Shown here: in pieces, positions 7,734-14,799 of the stretch
How positions within the stretch are numbered: the stretch's first letter is position 1
Layout: every line of letters begins with the position of its first letter
Source of the DNA: Eubacterium sp.
GTDB taxonomy: Bacteria > Bacillota > Clostridia > Oscillospirales > Acutalibacteraceae
Direction of reading: 5' to 3'
Length of the DNA: 43,630 nt
Assembly: GCA_017458975.1 (NCBI GenBank)
Contig: JAFSZK010000018.1
Location: 1-43,630, forward strand
Notes under the pieces: generated by a model
Told to the model about the DNA's origin: nothing
What the model saw: only the letters and a program-made list of their open reading frames with translations
The model's database searches: none
Made by a program: the position numbers and the translations under genes

Positions 7734-8563
7734 TTAATCTCCAAAAAATGCTTTATCGCGTGTGCCACTCCGCCGCTGTTGCAGTCGTCGGTTACGTAGT
7801 CCGCTTCTTTTTTAACCTCGTCGTATGCGTTGCCCATTGCAACGCCGATACCCGCTTGCCTGAGCATGGTAATATCGTTAGTGTCGTCGCCGAAAGCCAT
7901 AGTCTGAGGGGCGGAAATATTAAGATACTGAGCAAGCTTTTTAAGCGCAACGCCTTTTGTTGCCTCACGGCTGTTAATCTCAATATTATTAACTATTGAG
8001 GTTGTAACAACGAGGTCGGGGAACTCTTTTGGTAAAGATTTCAGTATTTCGGCGCGAAGCTCCATATCCTTAAAGAAAACCTGAATTTTTTGCACGCCGA
8101 GAGCACGCTCCCTGAGATACGCCTTAAGCTCAGAAACGGGGGAGCGAAGCTCTTTTATCATTTTAAGGCTGTGGATATTTGCGGCATATTCCTCCGCTTT
8201 ATCGTAAAGCCTTTTCGTCATCCAGCCCCAGCCGTCCTGGTAGCAATCGTAAATTACGTCGATTTCATCAAGTCGCTCCATAACCGAAACGGCGCGCTCC
8301 CACGGAATTTCCGAAGAGCATACGGTTTTATTCTTTGAAACGTCGTAAACCTGAGCGCCGTTAACCGAAATTACGTAGTTTACATACGGGAGCTCCCGTA
8401 TAATTTTCGGCATACCGCGGTAGAAACGCCCCGTTGCGGGGACTATTTCAATTCCCTTAGCGGCTGCCGCTTTAAGAGCAGCTTCGTCCTCTTTTGAGAG
8501 TTGCTTATCGGAGCCGAGAAGCGTACCGTCAAGGTCCAAAGCAATCAGTTTTATATTATGCAT
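7730..8563 (-). CDS. HAD-superfamily Cof-type sugar phosphatase
   Basis: A 277-residue Cof/YidA-type phosphatase. Motif I is DLDGT with nucleophile Asp10 and Asp12; motif IV is GDDTNDITML, and the cap between them is the large C2 type. It probably removes phosphate from sugar phosphates in the cytoplasm. The ATG at 8563 is chosen because it begins just before the DLDGT domain and overlaps the end of gnd by 8 bases (ATGCATAA). A longer frame exists, but it only reads through gnd in another frame. It is cotranscribed with gnd upstream and the LarA homologue downstream, and might trim a phosphorylated sugar acid. Confidence 0.85.
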   Translation of the reverse strand: MHNIKLIALDLDGTLLGSDKQLSKEDEAALKAAAAKGIEIVPATGRFYRGMPKIIRELPYVNYVISVNGAQVYDVSKNKTVCSSEIPWERAVSVMERLDEIDVIYDCYQDGWGWMTKRLYDKAEEYAANIHSLKMIKELRSPVSELKAYLRERALGVQKIQVFFKDMELRAEILKSLPKEFPDLVVTTSIVNNIEINSREATKGVALKKLAQYLNISAPQTMAFGDDTNDITMLRQAGIGVAMGNAYDEVKKEADYVTDDCNSGGVAHAIKHFLEIK

Positions 8564-10007
8564 TGTATGTTGAAGCCGCGGTGTCGCCGCCGTGACCCGT
8601 CCAGTTAGTATGGAAGAACTCGCCTCTCTTAGCGTCAACTCTTTCATAGGTGTGAGCGCCGAAGTAGTCGCGCTGTGCCTGTAAGAGATTAGCGGGAAGG
8701 CGCTCGGTTGTATAACCGTCAAAGTAGCTAAGCGCGGAGGTCATGGCGGGAGCGGGAACTCCGTATTGAACAGCCGCAGCGGCAACCTTGCGCCAAGCGG
8801 GAACAAGCTCTTCGATTGTAGCCTTGAAATACGGGTCAAGAATAAGGTTTTTAAGCTCGGGATTTGCGTCATAAGCTTCCTTAATCTTACCGAGGAATAC
8901 CGAGCGGATGATACATCCGCCGCGCCACATTAGCGCAATTCCGCCGTAGTTGAGATTCCAGCCGTAATGAGCTGCCGCGGTACGCATAAGGGTATAGCCC
9001 TGAGCGTAGGAAATAATCTTTGAAGCAAAGAGAGCCTTGCGGATTGCTTCAACCATTTCAGCCTTGTCGCCCTCAAAAGCGGGAATTTTTCTGCCAAATA
9101 CCTTTGACGCCTCAACGCGCTCTTCTTTCATTGCCGAAAGACATCTTGAGAAAACAGCCTCGCCGATAAGAGTAAGCGGTACGCCTTCGTCAAGAGCGGC
9201 GATACCCGTCCATTTACCTGTACCCTTCTGGCCTGCCGTGTCGAGTATTTTTTCGGCAAGGGGCGAGCCGTCCTCGTCCTTGTATGCAAGAATATCGCGG
9301 GTAATTTCAATAAGGTAGCTGTCAAGCTCGGTTTCGTTCCACTTCTTAAATGTTTCGTGCATTTCATCATAGCTCATACCGAGAAGGTCGCGCATAAGCT
9401 GATATGCTTCGCAAATAAGCTGCATATCGCCGTATTCAATGCCGTTGTGAACCATTTTTACAAAGTGACCCGCACCGTTTTCGCCAACCCAGTCGCAGCA
9501 GGGCTCACCGTTTTCAACCTTTGCGCAAATGCCCTGTAAAATCGGCTTAACGTATTGCCATGCTTCGGGGGAGCCGCCGGGCATCATGCTCGGACCCTTG
9601 AGCGCACCCTCTTCGCCGCCGGAAACGCCGGTACCGATATAGAGCTTGCCCTTTGATTCAACGTATTCGGTTCTTCTTATAGTATCGGGGAAATGGGAGT
9701 TACCGCCGTCAATAATAATGTCTCCGTCCTCAAGAAGAGGAAGAAGTGTATCAATCATTGCGTCAACGGAGGGACCCGCCTTAATCATCATAAACACCTT
9801 GCGGGGCTTTTCAAGATTTTCAACAAGCTCCTCAAGAGAGTGACAGCCGATAATGTTTTTACCTTCGGCGCGACCGTTTATAAAATTATCAACCTTTGAG
9901 GTCGTGCGGTTATAAACCGCAACGGTGAAGCCCTTTGACTCCATATTCATTACGAGATTTTCGCCCATTACGGCGAGACCGATTAATCCGATATCTGCTT
10001 TTTTCAT
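8556..10007 (-). CDS. gnd: 6-phosphogluconate dehydrogenase, decarboxylating
   Basis: A full-length 483-residue enzyme that oxidatively decarboxylates 6-phosphogluconate to ribulose 5-phosphate with NADP+. The N-terminal Rossmann motif is GLIGLAVMGENL; NRTTSK after the second strand is typical of NADP-preferring members. GVSGGEEGALKGPSMMPGG and the catalytic KMVHNGIEYGDMQ region are intact, as is the C-terminal THTNWTG-like tail (FFHTNWTGHGG). AGGAGAA precedes ATG 10007. It lies 12 bases after the PfkB kinase in the same operon, consistent with kinase-made 6-phosphogluconate being its substrate. Confidence 0.95.
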   Translation of the reverse strand: MKKADIGLIGLAVMGENLVMNMESKGFTVAVYNRTTSKVDNFINGRAEGKNIIGCHSLEELVENLEKPRKVFMMIKAGPSVDAMIDTLLPLLEDGDIIIDGGNSHFPDTIRRTEYVESKGKLYIGTGVSGGEEGALKGPSMMPGGSPEAWQYVKPILQGICAKVENGEPCCDWVGENGAGHFVKMVHNGIEYGDMQLICEAYQLMRDLLGMSYDEMHETFKKWNETELDSYLIEITRDILAYKDEDGSPLAEKILDTAGQKGTGKWTGIAALDEGVPLTLIGEAVFSRCLSAMKEERVEASKVFGRKIPAFEGDKAEMVEAIRKALFASKIISYAQGYTLMRTAAAHYGWNLNYGGIALMWRGGCIIRSVFLGKIKEAYDANPELKNLILDPYFKATIEELVPAWRKVAAAAVQYGVPAPAMTSALSYFDGYTTERLPANLLQAQRDYFGAHTYERVDAKRGEFFHTNWTGHGGDTAASTYNA

Positions 10008-10019
10008 ATCCGTTTCTCC

Positions 10020-11078
10020 TTATCTTTGTACTCGGGCGTTGCCCTTATAAATATCCCAGACCTGCTTTTCGTCGGCAGGTTCTGCATAATCGTTTAAGCT
10101 GCTTGCCGCGAGCGCTCCGCTTGCCCAGCCGAACTGAAGCCATTTATCGGGAGTCCAGCCGTTAAGAACGCCGTAAAGGAGACCGCCCGAGAAGCCGTCG
10201 CCGCCGCCGATTCTGTCCATAACCTGAATTTCTCTCGGCTCTTCAACATACCACTCGCCGTCCGCCCAAAGGATTGCGCCCCAAAGGTGCTCGTTAGCGG
10301 AAACAACCTGGCGCAGGGTAGTTGCGTATGCTCTTGCCTGCGGGTATTTTTCTCTTACCTGGTCTATCATTGCCTTAAAGCGTTCAATTTTTGAAGAAAG
10401 CTCCTTGCCGCCCGCCTCGGGACCTTTGAAGCCGAGGCAGAGCTGGAAGTCCTCCTCGTTTCCTACAAGAATATCGGCAACCGACGCGATTTCGTGGAAG
10501 GCGCGGCTTAATTCTTCCTCGCGTCCCTTCCAGAAGGTTGCGCGGTAGTTAAGGTCAAAGCTTACGAGGGTTTCGTATTTCTTGGCAACCCTTGCAACCT
10601 CAAGACAGCATTTTGTAGTTTCCTCACTCATTGCGGCAATTAAGCCCGAAAGGTGAAGAATGCTAACGCCCTCCTCGCCGAAAATTCTTTCAAGGTCAAA
10701 ATCGTCGGCTGAAAGAGTCCTTCCGATTTCTCCGGCGCGGTCGTTCCATACTCTCGGAGCTCTGAGACCGAAGCCCGAATCCGCAATATTGAACTGATGG
10801 CGGTAGCCCCAGGGTCCGCCCTGCGGTACGTCCTTTCCTTCAAAGCGGATGTTCCGTGCGCGAAGCTGGCGTTTAATAAACTCAGCCATCGGCGAGCCCT
10901 CAACGAATTTTGTCATTACGAGGCACTCTCTTCCGAGAGAGGAGGCTACGTTTAAAACGTTACTCTCAGCCGAGGTTGACTGTAAATAAAACAGATTACT
11001 GTTCTGAACAGCCATACGGTCCTGGGGAGTAATCCTCAGACCCATGCTGGTTACTGTTGCAATGGCGTATTTTTTCAT
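10020..11078 (-). CDS. PfkB-family sugar or sugar-acid kinase
   Basis: A 352-residue ribokinase-like kinase, first gene of the sugar-acid operon. The C-terminal PfkB signature DRIGGGDGFSGGLLYG holds the catalytic Asp; the usual GAGD is GGGD here. The N-terminal half contains the sugar-binding region and lid. The nearest named family I can suggest is 2-keto-3-deoxygluconate kinase (KdgK), but its position directly before gnd makes a gluconate-phosphorylating role equally plausible. AAAAGGAGAA precedes ATG 11078, and a promoter at 11127-11155 drives the operon. Confidence 0.8.
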   Translation of the reverse strand: MKKYAIATVTSMGLRITPQDRMAVQNSNLFYLQSTSAESNVLNVASSLGRECLVMTKFVEGSPMAEFIKRQLRARNIRFEGKDVPQGGPWGYRHQFNIADSGFGLRAPRVWNDRAGEIGRTLSADDFDLERIFGEEGVSILHLSGLIAAMSEETTKCCLEVARVAKKYETLVSFDLNYRATFWKGREEELSRAFHEIASVADILVGNEEDFQLCLGFKGPEAGGKELSSKIERFKAMIDQVREKYPQARAYATTLRQVVSANEHLWGAILWADGEWYVEEPREIQVMDRIGGGDGFSGGLLYGVLNGWTPDKWLQFGWASGALAASSLNDYAEPADEKQVWDIYKGNARVQR

Positions 11079-11126
11079 AATAAGTTCTCCTTTTAGAACA
11101 ATCGTTTTTAATAAATTGATTATAAT

Positions 11127-11155
11127 ATTTTATCATATCGGGCGCTGAAAATCAA
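11127..11155 (-). promoter_or_regulatory. promoter of the kinase-gnd-HAD-LarA operon
   Basis: Read on the minus strand: TTGATT (11155-11150), 17-base spacer, TAAAAT (11132-11127). Confidence 0.6.
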
Positions 11156-11185
11156 GGAGCGCAAGGAGTATTTTCCAATAAAGTA

Positions 11186-11214
11186 TTGCAAAAGCTCTGA
11201 TATATGTGTATAGT
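11186..11214 (+). promoter_or_regulatory. promoter of the SemiSWEET-like gene
   Basis: TTGCAA at 11186-11191, 17-base spacer, TATAGT at 11209-11214. Confidence 0.55.
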
Positions 11215-11244
11215 TATTGTAACGATTTTACAAGGGGTGTTATT

Positions 11245-11520
11245 ATGTCAAATATTCTTGAAACGGCTATGCTTATCTGCTTCGGACTTTCATGGCCGAT
11301 TAATTTAGTTAAAAACATAAAAGCGAAAACGGCGAAATCAACGAGCCTCAAATTTCTTCTTTTAATAACCGCAGGCTATATATGCGGAATAGGAGCAAAG
11401 CTCGTAAGCGGTACATATAATTATGTTCTTGCCGTTTACTTTCTCAATCTTGCGGTTGTTCTCGCAAACGTAATTGTATACTTCATTAACCGAAATAACG
11501 ATAAAAAGAGCACTGAATAA
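11245..11520 (+). CDS. small three-helix membrane protein, SemiSWEET/PQ-loop-like
   Basis: A 91-residue protein with three hydrophobic segments (about 6-22, 36-52, 58-80). The first helix ends with a SWPINLVKNIKAKTAKSTS pattern (Pro18), resembling the Pro-(Gln/Asn)...KTKS...S pattern of PQ-loop and SemiSWEET sugar transporters, which act as dimers of three-helix units. Transport function is inferred. ATG 11245 is preferred over upstream starts because CAAGGGGTG lies 6 bases ahead. The gene is divergent from the sugar-acid operon and has its own promoter. Confidence 0.6.
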   Translation: MSNILETAMLICFGLSWPINLVKNIKAKTAKSTSLKFLLLITAGYICGIGAKLVSGTYNYVLAVYFLNLAVVLANVIVYFINRNNDKKSTE

Positions 11521-11534
11521 TCAGTGCTTTTTTA
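11509..11534. terminator. bidirectional terminator overlapping a stop codon
   Basis: AGCACTGA (11509-11516) pairs with TCAGTGCT (11521-11528); a T run follows and an A run precedes. The plus-strand TAA lies in the loop. Confidence 0.8.
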
Positions 11535-12260
11535 TTTCAGTATTTCTTTTAGCCACTCAACGCTGTCATAAGTCCAGTTCGGAGTACGCGAGCACATTTT
11601 CATTTCCCTTGCGTTTACCGTTTCGTCGGCAACGGAAAAGCCGTGCGGCGCGTCGCTGTAAATATGGCACTCGTAGGGAACGCCGTTTTTATTAAGCGCG
11701 TCAATCATCTGAATTGTGTTTTCAACAGGCACTGTTTTGTCGTTCCTGCTTGCAAAAACGAAGCAGGGGCAGGTGCTTTTATCAACGCTCTTTGTAACGT
11801 CGGGCGCTTCGGTGCTGTAAAAGCCCGCGGTCTTTCGGTTTAAGACGGCATAACCGAGGATTGCAGCCGCCGGCTTACAATCTGAAACAGTCGCGGCGCA
11901 GCCCGCAAGATGACCGCCCGCCGAAAAGCCGATAACGGCAATTTTGTTTTTATCAACGCCCCACTCGTCGCTATTTTCGTAAATCAGCTTATATGCTTTT
12001 TCATAGTCGTCAAGAGGGTTTCTCCACGCTTTATGTTCGCCTACGGAATAACGAAGAACAAACGCCTGAAAGCCCGCTTTAAGATAAACGAGCGCAACGG
12101 GGTCAGCCTCTCTGTCCGAGCAGAACTCATACGCTCCTCCGGGAAGAATAATAATTGCAGGGCGCTTTTCAATATTTGAAAACTCGCCGAGAGTTTTTTG
12201 AAGATATGCCGTCATTACGGCGTTCCGTTTTTTATTGATAATAATTTTCTGCGCTTTCAT
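11532..12260 (-). CDS. alpha/beta hydrolase, acetyl-esterase-like
   Basis: A 242-residue cytoplasmic hydrolase. The oxyanion region is LPGGAYEF, the nucleophile elbow GFSAGGH, the acid is probably Asp in SRNDKTVPVEN, and the base is His in DAPHGF. This pattern fits the carbohydrate acetyl esterase-like (BD-FAE/COG0657) group, which removes acetyl groups from sugars or xylan pieces; the substrate is inferred. ATG 12260 is preferred over a longer start because AAAGGAGATGACGGT precedes it. It does not share an operon with its neighbours. Confidence 0.8.
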   Translation of the reverse strand: MKAQKIIINKKRNAVMTAYLQKTLGEFSNIEKRPAIIILPGGAYEFCSDREADPVALVYLKAGFQAFVLRYSVGEHKAWRNPLDDYEKAYKLIYENSDEWGVDKNKIAVIGFSAGGHLAGCAATVSDCKPAAAILGYAVLNRKTAGFYSTEAPDVTKSVDKSTCPCFVFASRNDKTVPVENTIQMIDALNKNGVPYECHIYSDAPHGFSVADETVNAREMKMCSRTPNWTYDSVEWLKEILK

Positions 12261-12280
12261 ACCGTCATCTCCTTTTAAAG

Positions 12281-12309
12281 AGCATATCATAAAACCGCCG
12301 TAAATTCAA
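12281..12309 (-). promoter_or_regulatory. promoter for the esterase
   Basis: Minus strand TTGAAT (12309-12304), 17-base spacer, TATGCT (12286-12281). It is a moderate match. Confidence 0.4.
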
Positions 12310-12352
12310 CAATACGGAAGCTATATCCTGTTTTCTGTCGGGGATTATCACC

Positions 12353-13120
12353 CTAAACTTCTTTAAGCTTAATCGGCTTTCGCGGAGCTATGCGCTTATA
12401 TTCAACATCGGGATAGCCCATTATCATACAGGTTACAACCTTGTGGCCCTTCGGGAGCTTAAGCATAGCTTTCAGCTTCGGGTCAAGCTTTGCAAGTCCG
12501 CAGAAAAAGCCACTGTAAAGAACGCCGAGTCCGAGGCTGTTTGCCATAAGCTCCATATACGCGCTTGCGAGAGTTCCGTTTACGCTGTCGTGCGCTGAAA
12601 CGACTATTACAAGCGGAGCGCCCTTAAAGAAAAAGGTGTCATTAATCTCTGTGTTTTTAAGGAGCTTTGTAAACTTTGAGCCGATATTAACGCCCGCTCT
12701 GAAAAGTTTAACACACTCCTTTTCAATCTCGTCTCTTTTTGAATTAAGAATTGTATATGAAACGTTCTGTGAGTTTGCGCCGGTCGGAGCATATCTTCCC
12801 GCTTCAAGTGTTTTATCAAGCTTTTCCTGCTCAACCGGGATATCCTTAAACTGTCTTACCGTACGCCTGCTTTTCATTGCGGACAGGAAGAAATCGGAAT
12901 CAATTTCACTCATGGATACAACCTCGCCGCAAGAGGCGGTATCGTAGGAGGGCATATCAACCGCGCCGACGGGACATATTGAAAAGCAGTGAGCGCACTC
13001 GATACAACCGTCCCTTACCTTTGCTTTTCCGTTTTCAATATACAATGCCGAGGCAACGCAGTCCTTTACGCATTTTCCGCATCCGATACATTTTGAGCTG
13101 TCAATAATAATCTTTTCCAT
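12353..13120 (-). CDS. ferredoxin-nitroreductase fusion protein
   Basis: A 255-residue oxidoreductase. The N-terminus is a two-cluster ferredoxin: CIGCGKCVKDC (Cys11, 14, 17, 21) and CIECAHCFSIC. Residues from about 75 on are a nitroreductase/FMN domain with KSRRTVRQFKD and the APTGANSQN FMN contact, ending in a GYP motif. Such proteins in anaerobes couple iron-sulfur electron transfer to FMN-dependent reduction; the physiological substrate is unknown. ATG follows ACGGAGGGCGATT, and the gene has its own promoter. Confidence 0.9.
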   Translation of the reverse strand: MEKIIIDSSKCIGCGKCVKDCVASALYIENGKAKVRDGCIECAHCFSICPVGAVDMPSYDTASCGEVVSMSEIDSDFFLSAMKSRRTVRQFKDIPVEQEKLDKTLEAGRYAPTGANSQNVSYTILNSKRDEIEKECVKLFRAGVNIGSKFTKLLKNTEINDTFFFKGAPLVIVVSAHDSVNGTLASAYMELMANSLGLGVLYSGFFCGLAKLDPKLKAMLKLPKGHKVVTCMIMGYPDVEYKRIAPRKPIKLKEV

Positions 13121-13204
13121 AATCGCCCTCCGTATTTATTAGACAAAATATGTTGGTTTTTTCTAATTGTTGTTACATTTCTTCAAATTTGTATAGTCAA
13201 CTTC

Positions 13205-13233
13205 ATAATATTCCAATTTTACGGCGATGTCAA
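13205..13233 (-). promoter_or_regulatory. promoter for the ferredoxin-nitroreductase
   Basis: Minus strand TTGACA (13233-13228), 17-base spacer, TATTAT (13210-13205). It is a near-consensus pair. Confidence 0.65.
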
Positions 13234-13266
13234 TAAAAATAAATAATATCTAAATTAGCTCTTTCC

Positions 13267-13295
13267 TTTACACATTTTGCTTTTTGTGGTAAAAT
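13267..13295 (+). promoter_or_regulatory. promoter for the GH30/transporter operon
   Basis: TTTACA at 13267-13272, 17-base spacer, TAAAAT at 13290-13295. Confidence 0.6.
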
Positions 13296-13327
13296 GAAAA
13301 CAGAATTTCGGAAAGGAATTTTTGCTT

Positions 13328-13438
13328 ATGAAGCTTTCTGTTCATCCTCAGCCGCAGTTTGAAAGAAAACGCAAGTTTGAAAAAGAGATTTACGATAAAA
13401 TTTTAGCTGCAAATACAGAAAAGGCGGCAATTGAGTAA
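13328..13438 (+). CDS. small ORF upstream of GH30
   Basis: A possible 36-residue peptide (MKLSVHPQPQFERKRKFE...), preceded by GGAAAGGA and lying between the operon promoter and the GH30 gene. Its stop is one base before the GH30 ATG at 13440, so it could couple translation. It is very charged, with no signal or membrane segment. The HPQPQ start faintly recalls N-termini of GH2 enzymes, so it may instead be a relic of a lost gene. I do not recognise a family. Confidence 0.4.
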   Translation: MKLSVHPQPQFERKRKFEKEIYDKILAANTEKAAIE

Positions 13439-13439
13439 T

Positions 13440-14798
13440 ATGAGAATTCAGCTTGACTATAACTGTGAATATCAGACCTTCGAGGGCTTCGGCGCAAGCG
13501 GCGCGTGGTGGGCGCAGGAGGTCGGCAGCTGGGAGCAGATGGATGAAAGCTCCGCCGTTTCCGTAAGGGACAGGATATCGCGCCTTCTTTTCAGCAAAAC
13601 CGAGGGCATCGGTCTGCGCACATACAGGTACAACCTCGGAGCAGGCTCAAAGGAATCCGGCAGGGGCAATATTGATAACCCGCTGCGCCGTGCGGAATGC
13701 TTTGAAACGGCAGAAGGCGTTTACGATTTTGATAAGGATAAAAACGCCGTTTACATGCTCAGGCAGGCGGTTAAGGATGGAGCCGACGAGGTGATATTCT
13801 TCGTCAATTCCCCTACTGAACGGCTGACGGAGAACGGACTTTCCCACTGCAGCAAGGCGTTTAAAGAGAACCTCAGCAAAAAGAACTACGCCCCTTTTGC
13901 AAAATACGTTCTTGACGTTACCGAGCATTTTATAAACGAGGGAATACCCGTAAAATACATATCTCCCATTAATGAGCCGCTGTGGGCATGGAAAGGCGGC
14001 CAGGAGGGCTGTCACTACTCGCCGAAAAGCTGCGCGGAGGTGTTAAGGGTGTTTGCCGAAGAAGCCGAAAAACGCAGTGCGCTTGACGGCGTGCTGCTTT
14101 CGGGGCTTGAAAACGGCGACATCCGCTGGTATAACAAAAGCTACACGCGCGCCCTTATGAAATATGAAGGCGTAAGGGAAAGAGTTGACGGAGTTGATTT
14201 ACACTCATATTTTCTTCATCCCGTAAATCTGCCTTTTTTCAAAAGAACCGATTATCTGAAAAGGTACAGAAGGTGGCTTGACAAAAAGTATCCCTTGCTT
14301 CCCGTGAGAATCAGCGAATGGACTCATATGAGGGGAAAAAGGGACAAGGGAATGAACTCCGCGCTTGAAACGGCGAAGATAATATATGAGGATATTTCAA
14401 TTTTAAACGTTACCTCGTGGCAGCACTGGATAGCCGTATCCGAGGTTGATTACTGCGACGGGCTCATATACATAAACCTTGAGGATAAAAGCTATGAGAT
14501 GACGAAAAGGTACTATGTAACGGGCAACTTTTCAAAGTATATTCCTTACGGAGCGATAAGGTTTAAAACGGACTGCGAAGATAAATCGCTTAAAACCCTC
14601 GGCTTTAAAAAGGACGGAAAAACCGTTATAATAGTCATTAATGACGGAAAAAACAGCAAGGCGTTATCCTTCCCCGAAAATACCGTTCAGGTTGTTACGG
14701 ATAAAAAGGATAGCTTAGCCGAATACAAACTTGAAGACGGCAGGGCAGAAATCACGCCGGAATCAGTTAACACCTTTATATTTGAAAAAGGAAAATGA
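13440..14798 (+). CDS. GH30-family glycoside hydrolase
   Basis: A 452-residue retaining glycosidase of clan A. The N-terminus has the FEGFGASGAWWA motif typical of GH30. The acid/base Glu lies in SPINEPLWAW and the nucleophile Glu in RISEWTHM. A beta-domain closes the C-terminus. There is no signal peptide, so it acts inside the cell on oligosaccharides brought in by the transporter one base downstream. GH30 members cleave beta-glucosides, beta-xylans or beta-1,6-galactans; I cannot choose. The start could be TTG 13431 or ATG 13440; ATG is preferred, next to the stop of the small upstream ORF. Confidence 0.85.
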   Translation: MRIQLDYNCEYQTFEGFGASGAWWAQEVGSWEQMDESSAVSVRDRISRLLFSKTEGIGLRTYRYNLGAGSKESGRGNIDNPLRRAECFETAEGVYDFDKDKNAVYMLRQAVKDGADEVIFFVNSPTERLTENGLSHCSKAFKENLSKKNYAPFAKYVLDVTEHFINEGIPVKYISPINEPLWAWKGGQEGCHYSPKSCAEVLRVFAEEAEKRSALDGVLLSGLENGDIRWYNKSYTRALMKYEGVRERVDGVDLHSYFLHPVNLPFFKRTDYLKRYRRWLDKKYPLLPVRISEWTHMRGKRDKGMNSALETAKIIYEDISILNVTSWQHWIAVSEVDYCDGLIYINLEDKSYEMTKRYYVTGNFSKYIPYGAIRFKTDCEDKSLKTLGFKKDGKTVIIVINDGKNSKALSFPENTVQVVTDKKDSLAEYKLEDGRAEITPESVNTFIFEKGK

Positions 14799-14799
14799 T

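Noticed and set aside
8564..8722. longer N-terminus for the HAD phosphatase
   Set aside because: It would read through gnd in another frame; the DLDGT domain starts right after the internal ATG that overlaps the gnd stop.
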